From Oscarella lobularis (taxonomy: Eukaryota; Porifera; Homoscleromorpha; Homosclerophorida; Oscarellidae): 64,000 nt of DNA. The stretch lies in NCBI RefSeq assembly GCF_947507565.1, contig NC_089186.1, positions 1,922,001 to 1,986,000 on the forward strand. Direction: 5' to 3'. The notes beneath the pieces are model-generated. The model was not told the origin of the DNA, did no database searches, and worked only from the letters and a program-made list of their open reading frames with translations. Position numbers and translations under genes: made by a program. Positions within the stretch are counted from its first letter, which is position 1, and each line of letters opens with the position of its first letter. Positions 45,250 to 56,344 of the stretch are shown in pieces.

Positions 45250-46016
45250 AATGAAGATCGGAACGATCTGGGGAACGCTAGCGAGGCTAGAACTCGAAAA
45301 GGATGTTACGCCCTCGGCGCACTTGGCACATGCTCAGCTCAACAACGAGGAAGCAAAATGATTTCATAGTTGTTGTGGGTTATGTGCTCGGAGGAAAGCG
45401 CGTTCCTCCAAAACAATACGCGTACAGTCTTTTTTCGTGCGATAGTTCCCCTTGTTATTTTTTACCCCGGCGGGAAAGCCGAATCCGGCTCCGACTCGAG
45501 CCGGGTTTAGCGCTACTAAGTTTCGCGCACGAAGCGGCACGAAAACGAAATCGCGCCCCCTTCCATCTCGAGGGCGGATCGCACGAGCCATTGTAATCCT
45601 TTATCGCGATTGCTCTACAGCGAAACGTCGTCTGATTGGCCAATCACGTAATGAAGGTACCTTATCGCGTTTTTTCATTGGTCAACGCGAGTCACGCCTT
45701 TGTATTAGGCTCGATAACGCCAGTCTTCATTAGCAAGAAAACTGGTCTGGGATAGCGTTCGCTCGTTTCTAAACCTAACGTTCTTCCTAACTAGGTTCGA
45801 CTACAGCAAAATAGGACAAAAAAAACAAAACGATAAAACGAAACCGTCTGGCACCGCGTTCTTGACGTCAATTCATTCACTAATTAATTGGAGGCGTGTC
45901 TTGCTCGACGCACGAGCCAATCAGCGACGACGACGGTGGTCTCGCGTGAGGGCAAACGTACACGAACGTTCGGAATTGACTCAGTCGAAGGTCACCCTAC
46001 CCAGCCTGTACATAAA
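45250..46016. other. Divergent intergenic region between INO80D and HEXIM
   Basis: This is the longest gene-free interval between two divergent genes here (767 bp). A palindromic ATTGGCCAAT lies at 45635-45644 and another CCAAT box at 45917-45921, both likely promoter elements by sequence. Stretches near 45470-45600 are CG-rich. No RNA gene was recognised. Confidence 0.5.
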
Positions 46017-46643
46017 ATGAGCGAAGGGAGCGCGGTGAACGACGCGATAGCGAAGAACGCGAACGCGTCGCTGATCGAAGCGAAAACGAAAGATATCGCG
46101 CCAACGAAACGTCGTCGACGGCGCAAACGCGCGCGACGAAAGTGGAAACCGTACGATCAGATGTCGCGCGACGAGAAGGAGGCGTACGACGAGTATCGGA
46201 CGCGAATCGAGACGAAGAAACGCGAGGAACTGTGGCGACGCGGCAAACCGGGGGCCCCGTTCAATACGAATCGTTTTCTCATCGAAGATCACGGCACCGA
46301 CGACGAAATCGTCTTTTCCGAGCGGCCGAAGCGATCGATATCGCTGGAATCGTCGTTTTCCGACGATTTGACGACCCTAACGACGACTTCGTCGGAAGAG
46401 GGGGGCGGGGCCGATGACGTTGACGACGAGGCGTTATTCATTCAGAACGGCGAACGCGAGTTCGACGAGATGTACGAACGATTGCACGAGGAGAAGTTGA
46501 GCAGCATGAGTCGCGACGAACTCGTGAACGAGATCGTCGACTTGGAACGACTTCTCGCCGTCGAGAAGGATCGAAACGCGGACGAAATCCAAGGATTGCG
46601 ACGCGAAAATTGCGAATTGAGAGAGAAATTGCAGCAGCAGTGA
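46017..46643 (+). CDS. HEXIM: HEXIM-type P-TEFb inhibitor, single exon
   Basis: This is an intronless 208-codon frame. The arginine-rich RNA-binding motif is at residues 31-42 (KRRRRRKRARRK), followed by WKPYDQMSRDEKEAYDEYRT. The P-TEFb inhibitory motif region is GAPFNTNRFLIEDH (residues 79-92), then an acidic Ser-rich segment. A C-terminal coiled coil for dimerisation and cyclin T binding follows (FDEMYERLHEEKLSSMSRDE, LVNEIVDLERLLAVEKDR). Human HEXIM1/2 hold CDK9-cyclin T inactive on 7SK RNA. The canonical PYNT is PFNT here. HEXIM1 and HEXIM2 in vertebrates are also intronless in coding sequence. An in-frame TTG upstream was ignored in favour of the ATG. Confidence 0.93.
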   Translation: MSEGSAVNDAIAKNANASLIEAKTKDIAPTKRRRRRKRARRKWKPYDQMSRDEKEAYDEYRTRIETKKREELWRRGKPGAPFNTNRFLIEDHGTDDEIVFSERPKRSISLESSFSDDLTTLTTTSSEEGGGADDVDDEALFIQNGEREFDEMYERLHEEKLSSMSRDELVNEIVDLERLLAVEKDRNADEIQGLRRENCELREKLQQQ

Positions 46644-47217
46644 TGTCGCATCGACGAGGTATAGTCTTCTTAACGTTACTGTAGTTGTTTATTTGAGTCG
46701 TGAGAGAAAAGCCGGCGTTTTGACTGAGAAAAAAAAAAGAATACGAGCCCCCGTATCTTAGTACCCTTGTTTCTATAGTATGTAGCTCACGGTGTGATTC
46801 ATTAGCTTTCTTGCTTCGGCGACGGCTGATTGGCTGGTCCGCGATCGCGCGCGCCCGCGCCCGCGCGGGACTGAGTCAAATCAGGTGGGGGAGCCTTCTT
46901 TTTATGAGTTTGGCTACCGTTTCTTGGGTGGGTTGTGTAGCATTTAGGTCTGTTCAGACTCATTGCTCTACTTTAGATCATACATGCGATAGACTACATG
47001 CGATTGGAAGACTTTCTCAAGGGGGTGTCGCTTTTGTATCAATTTTAATTACATTACGTACGCGGAAATAAAAAAGTTATTAGTACTCATACGCCCTGAT
47101 TTCGTTTCGGTCGTCGCGCTGTGGGGACAAAGATACAGTAAGTAAAAAATTTTAAAATCAATAACTCGAGATTTTATCACATCCGGGTACCGGGTTTATT
47201 ACGATTTCCCGTAAAAG
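46644..47217. other. Intergenic interval HEXIM to kinase gene, nothing recognised
   Basis: This 574-bp interval has a CG-rich patch at 46840-46870 (repeated CGCGCGCCCGCG). Open frames are short and without motifs. No tRNA-like or snRNA-like box was seen. Confidence 0.5.
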
Positions 47218-49554
47218 ATGAGCGACCACGTAGTGAGGACTTACGTTCGCGAAGCAATCCATTACGACTCGCACAACGACTTCATCGGCGAAGGCGAGTT
47301 TGGCGAAGTGTTTCGCGCTCGCCTAGACGTCGACGAGCGACCGGTCGCCGTCAAAGTCCTACGAACGCCTCAACGACTCAAGGATACGTACGAAAGAGCG
47401 TCATTTCTCCGCGTACGATCGCTTAGCGACAATTCTTGCAGGCAAATCAACTCCCTAATGACGGAGGCGTCGATTCTCCAAGAACTCGGCAATCATCCGA
47501 ACGTCGTTCGCCTTCTCGGCGTCTGCATTCACCCGAAACACTACGCCGTCGTGCTCGAATATTGCACGTGCAATTTGGACACGCTCATCGTTCGCGAACT
47601 CGACAAATTTCCACGGGTTCGCGAGTGGGCGTGTCGCGTGGCGATGACGCGCGACATCGCGCGCGGAATGAGCTACTTGCACGGGCGAGCGCCGCCCGTC
47701 ATACATCGCGATTTGAAGAGTTCGAATGTGCTCGTGAATTGCGTGGGCGGGGCAGTTGGAGGAACGTATCAATGTAAAGTGAGTGACGAATTGAAGATAA
47801 TATATATATAGTTTTTATTGATCTTTCATTTAGATTTCTGATTTCGGCTTTGCTAAGATGCGCGGAATTTCGAGTCAGACGACGCGACGATCGACGGGGA
47901 ACAGACCCATAGGCACGCGTTCGTGTAGCACTCTTCCTTTTATTGCACCGGAGCGTTTCCATGGCGATGCTGTCACCACCAAAGTCGACGTTTATGGGTA
48001 AGAAAGAGAGAAATTTTTTAATAATAATATTCATAATAATAATAATAATAATAGGTTTGCTCTTATATTGTGGCAGTTGAAGGAATTGAAACGTCCCTAT
48101 GAAGGTGTAAAGGATCTCTTAGCGTTTTATTTCCTATTGTTTTTTCTTTAGAGGCTAACAAGCAGATTGTTCTATGTGAAAAAGTTCTGGCAGGCGAACG
48201 TCCCCCGTTGTCGTCAGGTGACGGGGCACCGTATCCGCTAAGCAAACTCATCGAAGAATGTTGGAGAATGGACCCGGAGAAAAGACCGACATTCGAAGGA
48301 AAGCTCGAGCACCCATAAATAAATAATTTCTATATATAATTCTATACTTGATTATATAGAAATCGTGTCTCGATTGCGAAGCGCTGGACATTGTGACGAA
48401 AAGCCTTTCACGGATCACGGAGTGCCCGTTACTTCACCTGCTGATCCATCATCATCATCATTCCATCAGACGAGAACTGGAGAGAGTCTCAACTCTTTCC
48501 ACACCATGTTCCCTCCCCAGCTCCCCCAGCCCCTTGGCCTCGTCTCACCCATGGTGTCAATGGACAAGCCACCTGAAATAGGAACCCAACGTTCCGCAAT
48601 GCAATTGTTTTCCACACCAGCACCAGCACCAGCACTATCTCAGTCTCATCCTCCTTATAATGAAACACGGATAGATGCGGGAGTCGCTGCCGCTCCGTTT
48701 ACTGTAAGAGATGCAGCTAACGCCATTCCTCCTCCTAATCCTCCTTATCTTCCAGGTATATAGTCACTTATACATGTTACTCTATTTGTTCTGATGCTTT
48801 CTTTAGCTCACATAATGGCTATTAAACACCAGTGGAAAAATCTCGTGGAAAGCTTGGATGCTGAAGCTCTTGTTGATACTTTGTATAGTGAATGTCCTCA
48901 GATGAGTGCGGATCAAATGGATGCTATTACGTCATCGCAAACGAGGCTTGAAAAAGCAAAGAAATTGCTCTACTTTTTGCAGAATCAAGGCGCCAACGTC
49001 TACACCGTTTTTCTACGAGCGCTTCAGGAGAGGCAATCGTTCCTATATGATCTTCTAGTACAATCTCCTGTCTCTGCTCCTCACGTGTCACCTGACAGAC
49101 CCGTTGCTTATGAGCAAGTCTATCAGCCCTTTGATCGATCCGCTATAGCGAGTGCTGCCACTTCCGGAATAGCGTCGGGTGGCTACCAATTATCACGCGA
49201 TCAAATGATAGCAAAATTAGGTAGGGTAGAGATCAATAAGATATTGAAATGTAGGCTAGCTATGTTTTGGTTAATTAACAAGGGCCTCATGAAGAGATGT
49301 CTGAAAGAACTAGTATCGATGTATTGGATCAAGTATCTGATCGTTTGGGCAACAGCTGGAAAAGAGTGGGACGCCGTCTTGGCTTGAGCGAAATAGACAT
49401 TCAAAATATAGAGGCGGATAATAAAAATAATCAGCAAGAACAGGGATATCAAATGCTACTGAGATGGTGTCGACTAGCTAACGTCAAGAAAACGCGCTCA
49501 GTCTTACTAGATGCCCTGCTAAAAGTCAATCAGCACATCATAAATGAGTTGTGA
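47218..49554 (+). CDS. Receptor-interacting-type kinase with CARD and Death domains
   Basis: A complete kinase domain comes first: GEGEFGEVF glycine loop, VAVKVL lysine, MTEASILQEL helix-C Glu, VIHRDLKSSNVL catalytic loop, ISDFGFAKM, LPFIAPERF, and MDPEKRPTF near the end. This is a tyrosine-kinase-like/RIPK-type kinase that looks active. A Pro/Ser-rich linker of about 130 residues leads to a CARD (HQWKNLVESLDAEALVDTLY, TRLEKAKKLLYFLQNQGANV, YTVFLRALQERQSFLYDLL). After an intron comes a C-terminal Death domain (VSDRLGNSWKRVGRRLGLSE, IDIQNIEADN, GYQMLLRWCRL, LLDALLKVNQ). Vertebrate RIPK2 has kinase plus CARD and RIPK1 kinase plus Death; this protein has both. No RHIM is seen. The total is roughly 670 residues. 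A signalling scaffold in innate immunity or cell death is inferred. Confidence 0.87.
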
Positions 49555-49793
49555 TTTGTAGATTTTTAGATAATCTTTTTTTTTATATCGTTTCGTATCT
49601 TGGTTTTAGCGCGCGTTTGTCTCCAAGGAATCGGACCATGGATACATGTATCTACGATCGGACTAAAGTCGGAACTGAAAGAAAAACGAATAATCAACGA
49701 AGCGGCGCCTGCGGACGCGTGCGCAATATGGAATTTCCTATCACGTGACGTCGCATGCAAATCTCGTCAGGCGGAACTGAGGCGTTAGCGATC

Positions 49794-52721
49794 ATGGCAC
49801 GGACAGGCCTCGCCGCAATCGTCTTCGTCCTGACGCACGTATTTCGTAAGCCAATGCCTCGTCGCCCTCCTAAACTTTCACAAACCGATTTCCTTCTTCC
49901 CCCAAACAAAGATGCGACCCGATCTAATTCGACCGAATTTTGCGCCTACTACGACCTCGCCTGCACGCCGAATCCCCCTCCGAACCTAGAGCCTCGCGAT
50001 AAGATGTCGTGCGCTAAGCATAGGCTCGGCTGGGAGAATTGCACTCGGGAGCTCGGAGAAAGTAAATACAACATCGCTTGCCTCTCCGTCTACGCGCCCT
50101 TTCGGAACGACACGCTCCACTATCGTCGCTGTTTCATCTATCACCAAGGGGTGACTTGCAATTGCATCAGGCTCGAACCATGCTGTTGTAGGGGCAATTT
50201 CTGCAACAACGTCACACTGAGCGCACCGCGAACGCCCAACCCCTCTTCCCGTCACTCGACCGGCGCGACGTCATCGCCGGTCGGCGCATCGACTCAGTCA
50301 CCAACGGGTAAGAGTGCGAGAAAAACGACGCGCGAGACCCGTGCGCGCGCGCGCGCGACCGATTCCCCCGAAAAGCGAACTGTGGTTTCCCCCTATTTGT
50401 TTACGTTACGCGATTAGTCTTTCCTCCCCACGGTTGTTCTAACTAACGAAGGCCTTCTTCGAGACATAACGATTAGAAAAACGGGGGGTGGGGAGAATCG
50501 AACGCATAGCGTCGCGTCGCGCGCGCGCGCGTGGGTCTTCGTTGCGCATCGAAATAAGGTGTTTATGCAAATCGGGGCATTCCATTCAGATTCGCATTCG
50601 AACGGAAATCGAAAGTCGATCGTCATAGCCGTATCGCTCTGCTGCAGCCTCCTCATACTCGCGCTCGTACTCATACTCGCTCTCTGGTACTACTGCGTCT
50701 GGTACAAGGATCGTCACGTCACCGGTATCCCGGATGAAGATCGTTTCATAAAAGCGGATTTTCTCGACGACGAGGAGGTGACGTCATTGGACGACGTCGC
50801 GCTGCGCGAGCGCGTCGGCTTGGGACGCTTCGCCGAAGTGTGGCGCGTCGATTTCGGCGCGCGACCTGGCCGCGCGGCGGCGGTGAAAATATTTCTCGAA
50901 AACGAGCGAACGTCGTGGCGAACCGAAGTCGACACGTACGCGAATCCGACGCTAAGGCATCCGGGAATTTTGAATTTTTGGGCGGCGGAACGACGTCGCG
51001 GCGGCGACGAGGGCGGCGGCGGCGTCGAATATTGGCTATTGACCGATTATCACGAACGCGGATCTCTGAACGATTTTCTCAAATTGAATGTCGTCGAACG
51101 AGACGAAATGTACACGCTCGCCGGCTCGCTCGCCGCCGGATTGGCCTATTTACACGGAAAGGGGTCGTCGGATGGGATTCGAAATGCGAAACCCGGTATC
51201 GCTCATCGCGATTTGAAAAGTCGAAATGTCTTGATTAAAGACGACGGTACGTGTTGCATATCGGATTTCGGATTGGCGGTGAAATTCAAAGTCGGACAGG
51301 GAGTCGCGCCGGCACACGGACAGGCACGCACGTGACGCGCGCCGCGCGTTCTTTTTATTGATTATGTTGTTTCAGGTGGGGACGGTGCGCTATATGGCTC
51401 CGGAAGTGCTCGAGGGCGCAATTCATTTTCAGGAGGAGGCCTTTTTGCGAACGGATATTTATGCGTTGGGGTTGATTATGTGGGAGATTGGATGGCGATG
51501 CGACGTCGGAAACGGTGTGTGGGAAATTAATTAAGGGATTAATTATATAATCTTTGTTTTGTTTGTCGTTGTTGCTAGGGCCCGTCGCCCAGTATCAGCA
51601 GCCCTATGAGGATTCTGTCAGCGGGAATCCTTCGATTGAGGAGATGCACGAGGTCGTGGTTATTAATAAATTGCGTCCTTCCTTCTCATCCGAGTGGCAT
51701 TGTAATGAGGTATGTGTCATTTAGACGTGCATCTACATAATAAGCGTCTGTGAGATGTCATATTTATAGACATAGAAAAATATTACTCACAGGGCCCAAT
51801 ACTAGAAATATTCTCATAGAAAAATACTCACAGGGCCCATGAGTAATTTTTCTGCAAATATTCTCATAGAAAATTACTCAAAGGGTCACGAGTAAAGGTT
51901 CTACCTTCATGAAGGTTCTACCTTGATCCATGAGTAATTTACAAGAAATAGAAATATTCTTATAGAAAATTACTAATTTTACCACTTGGTGCTTTTACAG
52001 CGGGGTAATTTTACTCTATATATGCAGAGACTTGTATAGGTACTGTGCTAGTGTGAGTCTAAAGAGACTTTCATTTACTGATGGTATAGGCTAGGGATAT
52101 ATCTTCATAGTTGACGTGTGGATTTCTCTTTAGTCTTTAGACATTCTACGCGAGACTATCGAAGAGTGCTGGGATTCGGACGCCGAGGCTCGTCTCACCG
52201 CCGATTGCGTGAAAGAACGAATCAAGCAATGCCAAGCGGTAATGAACAACACGCCGTTGCGATCGACTTTCAACAACGGAAAAACCGTCGAAGTGCCCGT
52301 CGCGGCGGCGGAAAACGGCAACGGCGCCGCGAGGGGAGCGCGCGTTCCCAATGGAATTCACCCAATTCACCCAATCGCACCCGCGCACTATCATCGCGAC
52401 AGTCACGTGCCGAACATGAGTGCCGCTGTCAACGGCGTGAGACAGTGTACCCAAGGGGGAGGGGGAGGGGGAGGGGGAGGAGTTGGTCCCGTTATGCTTC
52501 CCGTTTGGCCGTCGTCGTCCCGGGGGACGGTTCCCTATAAAGATCTTGTATTCGATTCGAGCTCCTCTTCGTGCCCCCCGCCCTATTCGCCGACTCCTAA
52601 CGGGTTTCGTAGCGAGGATACTGCACTTGGAACTAATATTGGACATAAGGAGAATGGTAGGCAGGTCGACGAGGAGGAGGTGGGGTCGGTTAGGAGAGAG
52701 GATTGCGAGACTAGCGTCTAG
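49794..52721 (+). CDS. TGF-beta superfamily type II receptor (ACVR2/BMPR2-like)
   Basis: A signal-like start ([17 protein letters not shown]) is followed by a three-finger ectodomain with the receptor Cys pattern, ending in [14 protein letters not shown] Ser/Thr-rich stalk is next, then one membrane span ([20 protein letters not shown]). The kinase has [57 protein letters not shown] and [30 protein letters not shown] and [20 protein letters not shown] are typical of type II receptors, and there is no GS box. A C-terminal tail of about 150 residues includes poly-Gly and a PPPY motif. The family phosphorylates type I receptors on ligand binding. An alternative ATG lies at 49755. Assignment to ACVR2 or BMPR2 is not resolved. 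Confidence 0.88.
51767..51990. repeat. Intronic inverted/direct repeat in the type II receptor gene
   Basis: The intron of about 410 nt is long for this region. It contains repeated ATTCTCATAGAAAA and AAAATTACTCA boxes in both orientations around CAGGGCCCA. One copy reads GAAAAATACTCA-CAGGGCCCA-TGAGTAATTTTTC, a hairpin. A GGTTCTACCTT repeat lies at 51897-51925. It looks like one or more nested small MITE-like elements. Confidence 0.5.
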
Positions 52722-53063
52722 ATGTCACGTAGGCAACATGATGACAATTTTGTCTGAAATGAATTATTTGCTATATATATAAACTGGATTTATTAGAGGA
52801 AAGGAATTTAGTCACACGCGTCGACTGGAATTTTTACAGTTTTAGTACAGTGCATATATATAATAGGTGCATGTATATATATACATATGTGATAGGTATA
52901 TTCTATTAAATTTCACACTAAGTACAGTACGAGTTTTTTTGCGGGGTATTTTGCATACGGGGCGGGGCGTTGAGCTGCCCCGTATGCGACATCGAGATAC
53001 GTCCTTGCGATTCAAGAATGCGTCTCCCTACGCCAGTCTCCAATTGTTCTCTACACGCGTAGG
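52722..53063. other. Intergenic interval, nothing recognised
   Basis: This 342-bp interval is AT-rich with (TATA)-type runs around 52770 and 52855-52890, followed by a CG-rich promoter-like part from 52960. No coding exon or RNA gene was recognised. Confidence 0.45.
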
Positions 53064-53624
53064 ATGACGTCGACCTTTTCCGTTTGCATTTGCGCCGACG
53101 ACGCGTCGCCGTCGCTCCAAGTCGGCTCTACACTTCGCGTCGTTCGCATTCAGGACGATTCGACTCTCATTCTGCAGAAAATCGACGAAAGAAAGGTAAA
53201 TCGAGCGCATTGTCGCGCTCGCGGTCAACCGAACGCATTTCCTCCTTTGTTTATTCCCACACGGCGCCCCGCCCCCGTCCTCAAGTGCACTAAGCAGACA
53301 CACCTTCCTTTTTTCAGGGCGAAACAGAGGCTACGGAGCCGGTTCCTCTTCCCCGCAAGATACAGCGTCGCAAGTGAGAAACATTTACGCGTGAAACGAT
53401 CGATCGCGCACGCGCGTTCGTCTAGACTCAGCCTTCCTCCTCGTCTTTTCGACGAAACGCGCGAGGAGACGTTTCGCCTGTTCGACGCCATTGAAAGCGA
53501 CGTCGTCAAGGAGACGGATCGCAACGAAGAAGACGAAGAAGTAAGGGAAGGACGCAAAAGAGAATCCATGTTCGAACCGGATATGGTCGGTAGAAGCCGG
53601 AAGAAGAAGATGAAGACGACTTGA
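53064..53624 (+). CDS. Small unidentified gene, about three exons
   Basis: I do not recognise the family. The ATG opens MTSTFSVCICADDASPSLQ and VGSTLRVVRIQDDSTLILQK. A GTAAAT donor and a TTTTTTCAG acceptor join in frame to GETEATEPVPLPRKIQRRK. A second intron with GTGAGA donor joins to LSLPPRLFDETREETFRLFD, then an acidic stretch and a basic C-terminus (GRSRKKKMKTT-stop). The product would be about 120 residues, probably cytosolic or nuclear, with a beta-rich first half. It lies 93 bp upstream of the sorting nexin start, close enough to share control. The acidic exon could instead end at a GTAAGG donor. Confidence 0.45.
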   Translation: MTSTFSVCICADDASPSLQVGSTLRVVRIQDDSTLILQKIDERKVNRAHCRARGQPNAFPPLFIPTRRPAPVLKCTKQTHLPFFRAKQRLRSRFLFPARYSVASEKHLRVKRSIAHARSSRLSLPPRLFDETREETFRLFDAIESDVVKETDRNEEDEEVREGRKRESMFEPDMVGRSRKKKMKTT

Positions 53625-53717
53625 TGCTGTCATGCACGTTGTGCCAGCAGAAAATATCGTAATAAAAATAAATTTTATATATTGTAGTTATGTATTTCGC
53701 TCTGTTTCTTAGCATAG

Positions 53718-55435
53718 ATGAACTTGAAGTTCATTCTAGAGTGTGTTCTGCTCAGCCGAGAAGAAAAGGATCAAGGCACGTGTTTGATGATTATGTAGTC
53801 TTTGGATTAATTAATCAGTATATTTAGTCTTTCTTCTGGCGGCGATCAACTGTGTCTATCAGTCACCGTTTCGAGACTCCCCGCTACAAGTATCAAAAAC
53901 CCGACTTATAAAATTGTGACCAAGGTAAAAAATATATATAGTCAATAATTTATATTTTCGATGTCTGTATAGAATGATGACTTGTCGTTTTGCTGCGATT
54001 CTGTGCGGTCCTATGACGACGCCGTTTGGCTTAGATCTGCTCTTACGTTTGAGTGTCCTGAATGTCTTATTCCGCCTATAGCTTCCCATTCGCTCGACGC
54101 AGCTGTTAGCGCGCAAATATTGGAGCTACAGAGATTCATGACGAAAGTAGTCTCACACAATGTAAGTCTCAGTGTGCAAGATTAAATATCAAAATTATTA
54201 AAGCTTTTAATTAAGATTCTAAAAAGAAATGAGACTTTTGAGAAATTTCTGAGTTACTCCGCTTCAGTACGCGCACCCATATGTTTAATTTTATTTAATT
54301 ATTTTCAATGGGATAGGAGTTTGAAAAGCTTAGGCTGGAAATTGATATTCGACACAAATTGCGAGCGTCCCCACTTCGAGTTCGATCTTCTCTGTTACAG
54401 AATCGCGAAATAGCGTTTACACAGTGTGAAAAGTATTTGCTCACAATCAAGGGAAGCCTACGTAGACTATCAAAGTCATTTCACGCAAAATTCCAAGGTA
54501 AGAATCTCGCATATACACTCTCTTATAACTAGGAGAGATTTTATTATTTATTAGATAATAAATTTTACGAGAATTGGTTTAAGTTGCTCAGTAATTCCGA
54601 GCCTAAGGGGACGTACTTAGAAACGGCGTGCCACGCAATGGCGAGACTCTGTAAGGACATTGAAAAACAACAGGATGACGTCGAAGACTACTTTCTATCG
54701 CGAGACGTCGATTGGTTGATTCGCTACGTCGAAAGTGCCGAGGAGCTGCTCGAACGAACTCAAGAAGCCGTTGATCGATTTCTCTACTGGGACGAAGAAG
54801 TCAAATCATTTGAAATGGCAAATAATTAATATAGGGTTAGCTCTAATAATTATTTATAATTTTTATAGAGTTTTTCTGAGAGACCTCCACTTGAGCCTCC
54901 CCCTTCGCCGCCTCCCCCTCCCCCTCCCCCCGTCGCTCTCTCTCACTGCGACAGTAGTAGCAGTCTAGAGAGTAGCAATAGCTGCATGAGTCCCCCCACG
55001 TCGACGACTCCGGCTCGAGGTCTGCTCAGCTCTAGCCAATCGACGAGCAGTGTAGCGAGTCTACGATGGGCGGAAGTAAGCGATTTGCCCTCGCGTTTTT
55101 TATTTATTTATTTAGGATGTCGAATTTTTAGGCGAATGCTGCCTACGAAAAGGCTAAAGAGGATATAAATAGAATTCGTTCGAATTTGGTCACCGAATTG
55201 TTTGATTTTGATTTGAAAAAGGAGACGGAATTGAAGAAAATTTTATTGGCTTTTACCGACATGAAAATCGAATCTTCCGACAAGGTAATATTCATGCATA
55301 TTTAATTGAAAAAATGAATTAGACATGCGATTTCAGGTTCGAAACAAATGGGTCGCCGGACGAATGTTATTGGACACGCCCATACAAGAAGAAATCCGGG
55401 CCCTAAATATTTTACAACTTCTAGACGCGCGTTGA
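53718..55435 (+). CDS. PX-BAR sorting nexin
   Basis: The ATG (MNLKFILECVLLSREEKDQG) joins in frame to SVTVSRLPATSIKNPTYKIV, SFCCDSVRSYDDAVWLRSAL, CLIPPIASHSLDAAVSAQIL and ELQRFMTKVVSHN. This fits a PX domain with the IPP element of the phosphoinositide loop. The helical BAR-type part follows (LRRLSKSFHAKFQDNKFYEN, YVESAEELLERTQEAVDRFL, AYEKAKEDINRIRSNLVTEL, LKKETELKKILLAFTDM). A Pro- and Ser-rich insert (exon near 54880-55070) splits the BAR region. Sorting nexins with BAR domains tubulate endosomes and sort cargo. The closest subgroup looks like SNX4/7/30, but this is uncertain. The Arg that binds PI3P in the PX core is not obvious, so lipid specificity is open. Confidence 0.7.
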
Positions 55436-55571
55436 TTATTTCCTTGTGAATTTCTTTTGTTCGTGTACACATGCCCCGATTTGCGCATGCTCAGACCGAG
55501 AATCTCAATCGCGGCTCGTTTTTCCAATTCGTTTCGGCAGCAGGAAGCCTGGAAGGACGTCGCTTGCGCTA

Positions 55572-56344
55572 ATGAACGGCCTAGCGAAGCCGTCGACGTG
55601 CAAGACGATCGACGACTTCGAAGAAGCGGTCGCAATCGAAGCGAAACGACTCCAAACGACGAGTCGATCGTACGAATCGTACGCGGACGACGAGAAAATC
55701 GCCGAAGACGGTACGCGATGCCCTACGGCGAATTTTCTACGGTCAAAAACGAATGCGCGGCGTTTTTCTCTTAGTACGCGGTCTCATTCGCGTCGCCGTG
55801 GGTAAGAGCAGTCTTCTCGTCAGCGAGAAATTCGCGCAGTTTCGTAAACTGTGCCGGCAGGCGAGAGAAGAGAGCGATCAAACAAACGTACGGGCACGCC
55901 TACTCGCGGCCACGCCTCCACGTTGCTACCGGGTATTTTTCTTTCACGAAGGCGAGCGTCGCGTTGAAGCCGACTCGGCAGGATCTCGAAGGTTTCTGGG
56001 ATCTCGTTCGATATCAGATCGACGACGTCGACGCGAAGTTCAATGAAATCGAGGCGATTCGGCGAAACGACTGGAAAATGACGTCGGTGACGTCAGTACC
56101 CGCTTCGCCGCGTTCCCGTACGAGAGAACCGAGTCAATCGACGCGCGTTAGTTCGCTACCGCCACCGCCGCCAAAATCCGAGAAATCGAGATTAAGGGAT
56201 GAAGAAAGAAAAAAATTGCTGGCTGCCAAAAAAGCCGAGGCAAAGAGAAAGGGTTTGGCGTTTGGCGGGAAAGGTAAGGGTAGCGACTTTGTTGAAATTT
56301 ACGTTGGATCTCCCGTGCAAAAGCCAAAGGAGGCTAGGTTCTAG
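55572..56344 (+). CDS. DLGAP: Short DLGAP (GKAP) family protein
   Basis: The frame begins MNGLAKPSTCKTIDDFEEAV. Joined exons then give RGLIRVAVGKSSLLVSEKFA, QFRKLCRQAREESDQTN, PTRQDLEGFWDLVRYQIDDV and DAKFNEIEAIRRNDWK. This is the C-terminal GH1 (GKAP homology) domain of DLGAP1-4. A Ser/Pro linker and a basic helix follow (DEERKKLLAAKKAEAKRKG), then FVEIYVGSPV and the end KEARF. Vertebrate DLGAPs are 800-1,000 residues, carry guanylate-kinase-binding repeats before this domain and end in QTRL, which binds Shank PDZ. Here only about 230 residues are coded and the last residues are EARF. The start is the first in-frame ATG, 136 bp after the sorting nexin stop; upstream exons cannot be excluded. 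Confidence 0.82.
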
